From contig JAUTXW010000597.1 in the NCBI GenBank assembly GCA_030620095.1, positions 124,001 to 188,000 of the forward strand: 64,000 nt of DNA. The letters run 5' to 3'. Position 1 is the first letter of the stretch, and each line of letters opens with the position of its first letter. Positions 1 through 9,816 of the stretch are shown one piece after another. The notes beneath the pieces were generated by a model, which was given only the letters and a program-made list of their open reading frames with translations, had not been told where the DNA came from and did no database searches. The stretch is from Kuschelorhynchus macadamiae (taxonomy: Eukaryota > Arthropoda > Insecta > Coleoptera > Curculionidae). A program made the translations under genes and the position numbers.

Positions 1-100
1 TATATTACAATTTCGGAAACGCAGGCCGATATTTCTCTAAATAATGGCGATATAGAGATAAATGGAGCAGATGGTCTAAATATCCAGTTTTCATATGAAG
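1..100 (+). CDS. Exon 1 (5' part outside window), C-terminal end of one repeat
   Basis: The frame starting at base 1 is open for 33 codons and ends D-G-L-N-I-Q-F-S-Y-E plus one G before GTATTC. This is the same end seen in complete repeats (for example D-L-D-I-Q-F-L-W-E in exon 4), so it is the last third of a unit. The split glycine codon G|GT continues into the next exon over a 58-bp intron (101-158). Confidence 0.8.
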
Positions 101-158
101 GTATTCCCAAAACGAATTATAAACCAAAACGAGTTATTTACTACCTCACTCATTTCAG

Positions 159-482
159 GTTATGAAGATAATTTTCTACTGGAATATAGTTCCGAAACCT
201 CATCTTATGGATTAACCGTTATAAAAAATTTGAATTCCAGCATACTCTCATCTGAAACCGAGTTAATATTTACAATAACTGCTTCCTTAGAAAATAGTCA
301 ATATACAGCTAGTACCGTTCTAATTATAAATATACCGCAGAACAGTTCTCTTAAATTTGAAAAAAATTACTACTATGCGGAATATGTGATCGACGGTGAA
401 CTTAATGCAAGTGTTATTCTTAAGGACGAAACTATTAAATTGGAAAATACAGATTCTGAAATTTTTACGTTTTCATTTGAAG
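159..482 (+). CDS. Exon 2, one cadherin-like repeat
   Basis: It is 324 bp (108 codons), preceded by CATTTCAG and followed by GTAAGTAC, phase 1 on both sides. Its landmarks in order are Y-E-D-N-F-L-L-E, K-N-L-N-S-S-I-L, F-T-I-T-A, S-T-V-L-I-I-N-I-P, Y-Y-Y-A-E-Y and F-T-F-S-F-E. An ATG at base 95 lies upstream in the same frame but reads through intron 1, so it is not a real start. The next intron is only 55 bp. Confidence 0.85.
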
Positions 483-537
483 GTAAGTACAAGTTTTGTT
501 TCCAGAAATAATTAAACTAAAAACGTTAAAATTTTAG

Positions 538-855
538 GATTCGACGACAATTTTGAAATAGAATCGAAAGAAACGTTCTTTTACAGTATAAGTGTAAAGA
601 AAAATTTAAACTCTACTATACTGACATCAAATTCATTGCTAATAATAACAGTAACTGCTACTACAGCTGAAAGTACAGCTAGTACAGTGCTAATTCTGAA
701 TTTGCCATCGCAATCCTTAGAACTCGATTTTTTAACTCATCACTATGCTGGAAAATACAGTGTTGATGGAGATATGAAAGGTGAAGTAGTTCTGGAAGAA
801 GGAAGTATTCAAATAAATAAATCTGAAAACCTGGATGTTTCATTTTCATTTGAAG
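538..855 (+). CDS. Exon 3, one cadherin-like repeat
   Basis: It is 318 bp (106 codons) between ATTTTAG and GTATGAAT. It encodes F-D-D-N-F-E-I-E, K-N-L-N-S-T-I-L, I-T-V-T-A-T, S-T-V-L-I-L-N-L-P, H-H-Y-A-G-K-Y and V-S-F-S-F-E. Exons 1-3 form a tight cluster; the next exon is 17.6 kb away beyond an intron full of mobile DNA. Confidence 0.85.
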
Positions 856-2182
856 GTATGAATAACATTAATTAAAACTATTCCTATTGATTATTTGTTG
901 AATATTATATCGTTTATAACAAATTTAAAAATAAAAGTAAAAGAAAATAATACAAATAAGTCACAAGGTAGTCCTAGTCTAGTAAATAACTAAATGCACG
1001 TAATTGGCATAATAATAAATACTGCACTTTTTTGTTGGAGATTTATACATATGGGTGTAGGCCTACACCTATATGTACACCTAGATGTACATCAAAATTG
1101 TCCCAGATTTAAAAACAAATCTCATTTATAAGAAACAGGTAAATCGGAAATGCATTCGTGGATTATTCCGATAACAAGTTACAATAATCGTGTTAATTCC
1201 TGTTGGGGTTTGACAGAGTTAGTGTTTGATTTTTTTCAGCATTTATTTATTGTATATTAATATAGGATCTACAAAAATATATAGTGGGTGGTTGCGAAAA
1301 TGTGAGCTATAGAAAATAACATGTTTACTAATTTATATACTTGTTTTTATTTTTTTAAATAAATTTAAATTTGGAAGTTATATCCTAAACAAAAATCCGA
1401 GTAGATATCAAATATTTTAAGGTATTGTTTTATTAACTTGGCGTACAATAAAATGAAGGGTCTGGTCTATTGAAGAGTTTTCCGGTTGAATTTAGAAATT
1501 GCTGATTACGTTCCATCACATAACTAACTAGGTGAAAATTTATACTTTTGTACAAATTCAGTAAGCTATATGAACTCCAGCGGTAAAAGGAAGTGTTAAA
1601 ATAATGAAAAAGTAATTTGCGAAAAAATCCCAATCCCATATTTTTCAGATTTTCGCCTTTCAAGACCGCTAAATCCCGAAAAAAAACATGTGCTCCCTCC
1701 GTCTGTCTGTAGGTGTTACCAGAGCATAGCTAAAAGCGAATAAATAAAACACTATAAAACCAATATTGAATTTTGCTTTTACATTCCTTTTATCGAAGAA
1801 TGTTGAAAGTAATATGTTTTATTAATAATTCTTAAATGAAAGAGATATATAAAAACTGTAACATAAAAAGATAACCAAAAAAATTGTTACTTAAATAATT
1901 TTTATAAATATAATTTAATAAAAAAATATATATAAAACATTTTGTGAGGTTTTTGAGTGCAAGAAAGAGTTAGGAAGGATTTTCTATACCTCTGCGAACA
2001 GATAATATCTCAGAATGGGAGTTGTATAACCAATTAAAAAAAAGGTCAATGTAATTACTTCCTTTGGTCAAATAGAGCAAAAGAGAGATTACACAATAAC
2101 AGTACATAGAGTGGGCCAACGAAAATTTTACACTCCGATTTTCCGGCTTTAAAATGAAAATTTTCAAAAATGATCGAACTTG
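856..2182 (+). other. Intron 3, left part: no gene seen
   Basis: AT-rich intronic sequence. The only structure I see is a perfect 16-bp palindrome, GGTGTAGGCCTACACC, near 1057-1072, and a short fragment near 1690-1740 (CCGTCTGTCTGT ... CATAGCTAAAA) of the dispersed repeat family found at 16.8, 21-23 and 61.5 kb. The two small - strand frames here show no recognisable domain. Confidence 0.6.
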
Positions 2183-4497
2183 AGAGAAACTATTTTTCAG
2201 CTTTTTTCATGCCCGTAGCTTTAACCCCCTGGCTAGGGGGAGAACATCCCCCAAAATTTGAATAGTTGACAGAGGTCGTGCCATACCTCTTTTTAAAGGT
2301 CACATCTTTCTGACCCTATAATTTCGCCTTATCAATTTCAACCACAACTGCGTAACAGCTTGTTAAAATGTATAATATATTTGAAAGTTTGCATACAAAT
2401 TACACTTCGTTGTTTACGTTTGTGTGAAAAAAATCGAAGAATTCTTAGATCCGTCGATTTCTGATTTGAGGGGGAACAACTTGTTTGCTTTTTTCATCCC
2501 CGTAACTTCAAGCCACTAAAGGGGGGACGCATAACCCCTTGATTTTGAATAGGGTGAGGGGTGTTGCAATACCTCATTTTGAAGACCTCATCAAATATTA
2601 TCTGACTCTAAAATTTCGCGTCAGAATTTTCATCGATAACGAAATGAAAGCTAAAATAGTGAAAGAGGAAAAAAATGTCTACTTAATAACCAACAAAAAG
2701 ACTACTTACTTTTGTGTTCAGTTTATTAAATACTGGAAATTACCACCATTCACTTCCATGTTTTTTTAATCTCCCTAACGGGGGGAAGCATAACCCCCTG
2801 ATTTTGATTAGAGGTGAGGGGTGTTGCAATACCGCATTTTGAAGATCTCATCGAATATTATGTGATCTTAAAATTTCACTCCAAAATGTTTATCGATAAC
2901 GAAATGAAAGCTAAAATAGAAGTATTTATTTATTTGTCAATTTTTTGCCAAAGAAACTGTTTTTCTGGATGCACCATGTGTTCGATTTACCTCAGTGATC
3001 GTGAATTTTTAAGAACGTTACAACCGTGTCAATTCGATTGTTAACTTTCAGCAGAACTAAAATGGCGTATTCCGTAGAGGAAAGAGGAAAGGATGGACAT
3101 TATAAAGTTGTTTTTTAAAAATAACTACTCTGCGCGAGTAACAGCGGCTATTCTGAAAAAAATGTATCCGTTGTTTACGTTTTGCAACTGGCTGGCAAAT
3201 TTGACGCTACTGAAAATAAAAAGAGGGTGCACAGAAGAGGCGAAGGAAGAGAAGTGGTTGTTTTAGGTTATGAAGCAATGAATCTAACTCTTAGTACCAG
3301 GAAATTGTCCGACGTATCTGGTGTATCACCCACAACAATCAGGAGAATCCTTAAACAACATCGTTTTAAGATATGATTGGTTCAAAAACTGAATGAGGAT
3401 GATTTCGATCGTCGACTTCAGTTCTGTGAAGTGGTGAGTCAAAATATTAACAATAATCACAATTATATATTCGATATCTGTTTTTCGGATGAGTGTTGAT
3501 TTTACCTTAACGGCATTGTAAATAGGCATAACTATCGGTATTGGTCAGATGAAAATTCAAGACTATTTCGTGAAATACATATTCAGCATTCACAAAAAAT
3601 AGACATCTGGGTGGGTATTTATGGAAATCACATAATCGGCCCCTTTTATATTCCCGGTAATCTCAATGGCGAAATGTATCTGGAATTATTAGGGAATGGT
3701 ATTTATCCAGCCCTCGTGCAAGTATTGGAGAATGAAGAAGACCATCATACGATCATTTGTCAACAAAATGGCCCACCATCTCATTTCGTATAACCTGGAT
3801 GATAAAAATTTTCCGCAAAGCTTGATTGGAAGAAGGAGTTATATTGAGTGAGTGGCCACCCAAGTCACCTAATCTTCCTATGGAATCACCTGAAATCTAT
3901 AAGATTTATGCTATCAAGCCCGAATTACTGGATGATTTGAAAAATCGTGTCATTAAGGAATGTCGTCAAATTGTTGAAATGTTGCGTAATATACGAGAAC
4001 GTTTTAAACACGAGTGGTTTTACTATATGAAAGTAAATGGTATTAATTTATAATATTTAATAAACTGAATACATTATCTGCATTGCCTCTTTCACTATTT
4101 TAACTTTCATTTCATTATCGATGAAAATTTTGACGCGAAATTTTAGGGTCACCCCAATTCAAAATCAATGGGTTTTGCTTCCCCTCGTCAGCGGCTTGAA
4201 GTAACGGGGATGAAAAAAACAGACAAGTTGCTCCCCCTAGAATCAGAAATCGACGGGGGCGAGAATTCTTCGGTTTTTTTCACAAAAACGAAAAAAACGA
4301 ATCTAATTTGTATCCAGACCTTCAAATCTCTAACAAATTATAACAAGCTGTCATTTCGTTGTGGTTAAAAATAATAGGGCGAAATTATATGTGTGACATG
4401 ATCCCTGTCCCCTATTCAAACTTCGAGGGTTGTTCTCCTCCCAGTTAAACGGTTAAAGTTTCGGGGAGTAAAAAAGCCGAAAAATAGTTTGCCCTTA
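2183..4497 (+). mobile_element. Decayed Tc1/mariner-type DNA transposon with long inverted ends
   Basis: The left end (AAACTATTTTTCAGC, 2188-2202) and the reverse complement of the right end near 4475-4495 (AAACTATTTTTCGGC) match. The similarity continues inward for roughly 450-480 bp on each side, through the CCCCGTAACTTCAAGC and ATCGATAACGAAATGAAAG stretches. Part of the left arm is duplicated in direct orientation (about 2508-2660 and 2757-2920). A broken transposase lies between the arms. Exact ends and the target duplication were not resolved. Confidence 0.7.
3062..4053 (+). pseudogene. Broken DDE (Tc1/mariner-type) transposase
   Basis: Fragments in shifting frames follow the order of a DDE_3-type transposase. 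A helix-turn-helix part is at 3182-3376 (L-S-D-V-S-G-V-S-P-T-T-I-R-R-I-L). The first catalytic region near 3480-3560 (F-S-D-E-C ... H-N-Y-R-Y-W-S-D-E-N) is cut by a stop. A core stretch is at 3611-3793 (I-G-P-F-Y-I-P-G-N-L-N-G-E-M-Y-L-E). The second catalytic region reads C-Q-Q-N-G-P-P-S-H, with asparagine where family members have aspartate. The remainder (3826-4053) reads past the expected S-P-D site in another frame. It cannot make an active enzyme. It is related at the motif level to the transposases at 26-27 and 29-31 kb. Confidence 0.75.
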
Positions 4498-6064
4498 CAG
4501 TTTTCAAATTTTTTTTTGACAGGAACTAAATTTTCGAATAGAATTATCTCAGAAGCAATTTTATTTAGTAAAAAAAATCATGAAGATGCTCTGTGTCACA
4601 AAAAAAACCGATTTATTTTTATTAGAATATCCTTCCCTTCATTTTTTTACATGTACATATTTGCTTTCTCTGAAATATTTTGTTACATATTGGCAGAAAA
4701 CGGAAAATGCTACAATTTACAAAAAATTGGCCCGTTTTCTAAGTTTTCTGAAATTCGAGTTAAAAAATGGCTCTAGTAAGCAGAGCCATTACAGAAGGGC
4801 TAATCAGCAGTTATTGGAATTCTATATTCCTAAATTAAATTTTGTAAAAAAAAACAACATACTTTTAGAGTTTCGGAGGGGGGGGGGGACCATGGATCCC
4901 TCATGGCTAAGTGGCTGGCTTTTTGGATTTTTGAAAAATCAGAGCGCTAAATATACATTATGGTAGGTATATTTTCATTTATTCCTTTTTGCCCCCTAGA
5001 GGATTGAAAGCGTTGATTTCCGTTTATGTTCATTAATTCTTAGAATTTTTATGAACTGCAGTTTAAAAGCGTTTTCCGAATCTCTATATTTAATCTGAGG
5101 TTTCCTAATGCCGGTAATCTAACTATATGCAGCAGAGCACCGGAGTTTTTTCCCATACAGTGACTTTGCGCGACTTTATTTAGCACTATGTAAGTTACAG
5201 AATATCAAATTTCTTACAGCTTTAAGATTTTCTCAGAGGCACATCTACACATCGCAGAGACCTTTTTTATTATTACTTTGAATGCCCTCTCCCATTAAGT
5301 TGAAATGCTCACTAAAAGTTCATAACTTATACTCCTATATACCTATAGCTGCCATTATGAATTCATAATTTGCACTCTTAATCGGACATATAATACTATT
5401 ACTACTTAATTTCGAATTTTTTGTATACAAAAGTGTCAAATTTTATTGTCACACGAACAGTGTGTGCATGTCAAATTTAAAGAAAATTAAATTGATTATA
5501 TGGAAGTGGGTCAAAAAAAACGTTACCCGGTTTGAACCGACAAACGTGCAAAGAAGTGGAGCTAGTAAAAGAGTATAACAAAAATATATAACAAAACATA
5601 CAGAATAATTTACTAAAGAAGCTTTATTTTAGCTAGCAAGTTAAAAAAAATAGTTCTTGTATTCGGTAAGTTGCGTCAAACTTCTCTATTATTGAAATAT
5701 GCGATCATAACGAGTAATTAAAAAAAAATGAAGCATAACTTTGAGGCAAGTTTCTGCCCTAATGAGAGTTCTGCTCTATTGCTGCTGGCTGCCGGCTGTC
5801 ACGTAACTAATCTAACTGGCGTCGTATAACAGTATGTATATAAATATATATTTAGTATATAAAATGTTTTGCTTACCGAAAGACCAATTTGTTACATCTA
5901 CTTGCTACATTTTACAAAATTCTTCTTGCTATGTATGGGTCAATCTTCATTGAAATGTATATTTATTTTGATAGTATGTAAATTCCATACGTCAATAATT
6001 GATAACAATTTTTTTAAGAAGTTAATGGTATTGTTGTTCTTAGCATTTCAACCTTTCACAATAA
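4498..6064 (+). other. Intron 3, middle part: no gene seen
   Basis: AT-rich. A piece at about 4660-4760 (ATATTGGCAGAAAACGGAAAATGCTACAATTTAC) reappears at about 6560-6655, and a shorter relative is near 38140-38170, so it is a dispersed repeat. A poly-G run of 10-12 bases sits at about 4878-4888. The open frames at 4489-4966 and 5869-6084 show no family features. Confidence 0.5.
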
Positions 6065-6286
6065 CCTCATCAATATATTTTTAATAATGTAGATTCAAAT
6101 ATTTTTGAAAAACGAATTACCTCTATACTTGGACGGGCAATGGTAAACTGCAAGTTACCACTTGCTTTTAAAAAGCCTCATCAATATATTTTTAATAATG
6201 TAGATTCAAATATTTTTGAAAAACGAATTACCTCTATACTTGGACGGGCAATGGTAAACTGCAAGTTACCATTTGCTTTTAAAAAG
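6065..6286. repeat. Two-copy tandem duplication, 111-bp unit
   Basis: Bases 6065-6175 and 6176-6286 are the same 111-bp unit side by side, beginning CCTCATCAATATATTTTT and ending TTTTAAAAAG; I see a single difference (CCACTTG against CCATTTG). No coding content. Confidence 0.92.
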
Positions 6287-7529
6287 CCAATATAGTCGCC
6301 AGTACATTTCGAAATTTAATTCAAGCAACATTTTGTTGTTGGAATTTCTAAATAAATTAGCCAGTTACAACTTATCTCGTTTCTCAAATTTCTGTTCTCT
6401 TTTTTCGTAGTGAAAGGAAGGCCCCAGCCTATTCTTACAAAAGACAATGATGTAGTCCAAAACATGGTCATAAAAAAATAAAAATGTTTTATCCCCACAA
6501 AATATATTCTGGGATATATTTTAAAATAAATGAGATATTTATGTGCGGTACATATTTGCTTTCTCTGCAATATTTTGGTACATATTGGCAGAAAACGGAA
6601 AATGCTACAATTTACAAAACATTGGCTCGTTTCCTAAGTTTTCTGAAATTCGTGTAAAAAAATATATTCTAAAATAAATAAGATATTTATGTGCGGTTTT
6701 TAAGATCTTTTAGCAAATTTTCTCCAGAATTAACGTATTGCATAGTGTGACCCAATTTGTGCGGGACATTCTGATTTTCATGGGTCTGTAGACACGTCCT
6801 GATCTAGCCTTGATCGGGATGCTAAATGTCCCGATTTTTGACAAAAAGTCGTCACTCTTCATAAAAATTCGCATATCACATAACAACAAAGTAAAGACAC
6901 GTGGTGTCTCATTCACCCTGCGCGGTCGTATCATTGCTGGAACTCTGCCTTTCGTTTTGTAATTTATAATGTTGCGAATAGTTACATTATTTTTGGCTGA
7001 AATTCTTTTAAAATACCATTGTGTTTTTACAAGGGTGGATTGGTGCTAGGTTAGGACCGAAGTACGATAAACAACACAAAAATGCGTATATCACAATAGT
7101 CAAATTTGTAAGAAAATTTGCGAGATGAAATTTTTGGAGGTTTTTCGGACGGAAAAAAGTAAATGGAGGATTATTAGAGTTTTTATTAACATTTATTCAG
7201 CGTACATTTTTGTAATTACGTCTCAAAAAATTGAAATGAAATATGAGCCAGAAGCGGAACCCAGTGGCAGATAGGTCCCAAGCCAAAAAATATAAAAATA
7301 ACCTATTTTACTGATAAAATAAAACAAAAAAAATTGTATTATCAATTTTTGATGTAAAAACGTGTAAAATTTGTGTTATTATTTTTTCAAGAAAATAAAA
7401 AAGGAAATCACCGCATGAAAATTTCAAAAATAAAAAAATTGAAAAACGCTCAAATTGTATTTTTTTTTTCCGGATAAAAATACATTTTAGGAAAATTGTA
7501 TACTTTTATATGATTTCCTGTATAAATAA
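6287..7529 (+). other. Intron 3 up to the hAT insertion: repeats, no gene seen
   Basis: It contains two copies of ATAAAATAAATGAGATATTTATGTGCGG-type sequence (near 6520 and 6665) and a copy of the dispersed repeat also seen at 4660. The - strand frame at 6710-6934 has no recognisable domain. Confidence 0.5.
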
Positions 7530-7537
7530 ATTGCTTG
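7530..7537. repeat. Target site duplication, left flank of hAT element
   Basis: ATTGCTTG directly precedes CAGGGGCG. The identical 8-mer follows CGCCCCTG at 16200-16207. Eight base pairs is the normal hAT duplication length. Confidence 0.95.
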
Positions 7538-7954
7538 CAGGGGCGTGCAGTCCCTGGAAGCAAGGGAAGCAGTGCTTCCCCAAAAAAAAATACAAAACAT
7601 CTTCTATAATGTAATTTTTGAAATAGGAAACCATTAATTTAGTTTATATTAAAAATGCTAAAATATTATTTTGATTATCAAGCCCATAATAAATGCGACC
7701 TTGACTCCGACCGAGCCACAATAGAAATCGAATAGAACCTATGCGGCCGCTAGCTTCTCTGCAGCCAAGTCCTGTATGCTTGATTTCCTGTGAATCGAGC
7801 CAGAGGTATTGAACTTTCCATCGGCTGTTTGCAATTTTTGCATTTCAGCCGCGTGCTTTAAGTGGGGGCGGAAGCTATCGTTGGAGTAGGTTCTTTGTTT
7901 GAACGGCTATCCGTGTGTTGTGTGATATGTACGTCGCGTCGTGCATGGTGCGAT

Positions 7955-9509
7955 ATGGAAGACAATAATACGGACGTGGATATGCAAATACCGTCAACTT
8001 CGGCTGTCGGTAATAACGTTGAAAATGTTGGAGAATTTAGTAGAGTGTGTATGAATGTGTGGTGTGTGTCTTAATAATAAAGGAAACTTCGCTGATAAGC
8101 TTCAAATAATTTCCAAAGGAAGGGCAAAACCGCCTATGAAAAATTTAACCACAAAAATGAAAAACTGTATTAGATATTTTTATCCGGAAAAACAATACCA
8201 ACAATTCAAATGGCCAACAAATATAAGTAAATTATTTTGTTGGCCATGTTTACTTTTTGAAAATGAAAAAGGTCTCTGGAATCGGTTTTTCCGATTTAAA
8301 TAATTTCCATAAAGCTGTAAAAAGACACATTATGTCCAAAGCGCATTTGCAGGCCGTCATAAAAGAAAAAGTCTTCGGCAAAACCAGAATTGAACACGAC
8401 CTTAATAAATAGTTGGAAATTAGTCACCACCAACACAATGAACTAGTCGATAAAAATAGGCAAATATTAAGAAGACTTATCGATGTTGTTTGTTTTCTCG
8501 GACAGCCCGAATTGGGATTTAGAAGTCATGACGAAACAAGGGTTTCTTCAAATAGAGGAAATTTGCAAGATTTACTTAGTTTTAGTTTTAAATATGAAGA
8601 TTGCTTAAAAAATCATTTAGAGCAGTCTAGCGTTTTTCGCGGAACGTCGAATCGAATCCAGAATAATTTAATTTCCGGTGTTGCAACCATTATTCTAAAA
8701 AGAATTAAGCAGGAGATTGGCGAGGCGCGGCTCATTGCTATTGTTCTGGACGAAACAACTGATATCACTAATTTTAGCCAATTATCTATAGTAATACGCT
8801 ACGTTAAAACAGACTGAACTATTCAAGAGCGATTTTTAGGTTTTAAGAATGTGTCCGAAAATCGTACAGCAGATGCATTATATACTATATTTGTTTAACG
8901 TTATAACGTTACGAAAGAAATTAATGGAGAGAAAAAATTAGTTGCTTAAAGCTATGATGGAGCTGCAGTGATGGCAGGACAATTAGGGGGCCTGCAAGCT
9001 AAAGTTCGAGAAACTTTCCCAACGTGTTTGTTTATTGTTTTGCTCATAAATTAAATTTAGTTTTATCCCAGTCCATCAATCACATTAAAGAGTGTAAAGT
9101 ATTTTTCGTTACTTTAAGTGGCATGGCTGTTTTTTTTTCCAAGTCAACAAAACGTACACAAGCTTTGGACGACTTTGCCCACAAACGATTGCCCAAAGCT
9201 AGGTGGAACTATAACGAAAGACTTGTTTTAACAGTATCTCAAAATCCTGAATCACTGATTGAACTATTTGAGAATATAAAAGAAAATAATGAAACGTGGG
9301 AAGCAATAAATAGTTCGAGGGGGTTTTTGGACTGTTTGAAACGAGATTTTAATTTTAATTATTTGTTGAACATGTTTTCAGAAATATTTCCATTTTCGGA
9401 CGAAAAAGAGATGACTGACCTATTTTGTGAGAAAACGATGACGTTAAATGTAGAGCCACAAGCCAAGCGTCTTCGAACAGACAAGGAGATGTTCAAACAT
9501 CACACAGAC
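7955..9509 (+). pseudogene. hAT transposase, N-terminal and central part (broken)
   Basis: The probable start is ATG at 7955 (M-E-D-N-N-T-D-V-D). A TTF-type zinc-finger-like region follows at about 8200-8260 (F-K-W-P ... F-C-W-P-C-L-L-F). Then comes the DUF4371-like middle at 8413-8817, with S-S-N-R-G-N-L, I-V-L-D-E-T-T-D-I-T and L-S-I-V-I-R-Y, and the region at 9024-9509 beginning C-F-A-H-K-L-N-L-V-L-S. This is the order in hAT proteins of the ZMYM1/THAP0-like group. At least one frameshift near 8275-8300, a stop at about 8410, a stop after 8814 and further stops near 8900-8950 inactivate it. It is cut at 9509 by the BEL insertion. Confidence 0.88.
9505..9509. repeat. Target site duplication of the BEL element (left)
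   Basis: CAGAC abuts the LTR start TGTTTTG; the same five bases follow the other LTR at 15594-15598. Five base pairs is usual for BEL/Pao elements. Confidence 0.93.
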
Positions 9510-9697
9510 TGTTTTGAATATACACAACTTTTGTTTGCTTTGGGAAAACGCTGAAAAATGGGGAGAAATTAAACACACGTCTACCCATACACACTCTCTA
9601 TTTTTCTCTCTTTCCAGCTCGCTCTTGCCAATGGGGGGGGCGGGCAATGTAGCAAAGGAATGATTATTAAGTGGAGGTTTACAATAAATATTTAACA
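9510..9697 (-). repeat. BEL 3' LTR
   Basis: It starts TG and ends CA on either strand. It matches 15406-15593 over 188 bp with one visible difference (CACACTCTC here, CACAATCTC there). A run of G7-8 near 9634 and an AATAAA hexamer on the + strand (ACAATAAATA) are included. Confidence 0.97.
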
Positions 9698-9711
9698 TGC
9701 CCCCCACCTTG
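9698..9711 (-). promoter_or_regulatory. Polypurine tract for plus-strand priming (BEL)
   Basis: On the - strand AAGGTGGGGGGCA directly abuts the 3' LTR, the expected position and composition for the primer of plus-strand DNA synthesis. Confidence 0.8.
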
Positions 9712-9816
9712 ACAAGGTTAACCTTTCAACAAATTCATAAAATATTGAAACAAATACATTTAAAAACTTAAACATGTACACAATTAATGTTTTACACAAT
9801 CTTAGTGGTGTTCTTG

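Noticed and set aside
95..511. Start of the host gene at the ATG at base 95
   Set aside because: Exon 1 sequence before it is in the frame of a repeat, and the reading through 101-158 crosses a good GT-AG intron.
3416..3793. A functional transposase in the 2.2-4.5 kb element
   Set aside because: Stops and frame changes separate the catalytic blocks and the second aspartate is replaced by asparagine.
4489..4966. Overlapping + strand frames of 95 and 128 codons
   Set aside because: AT-rich, Phe/Lys-rich translation of a dispersed repeat, no conserved motif, includes a poly-G run.
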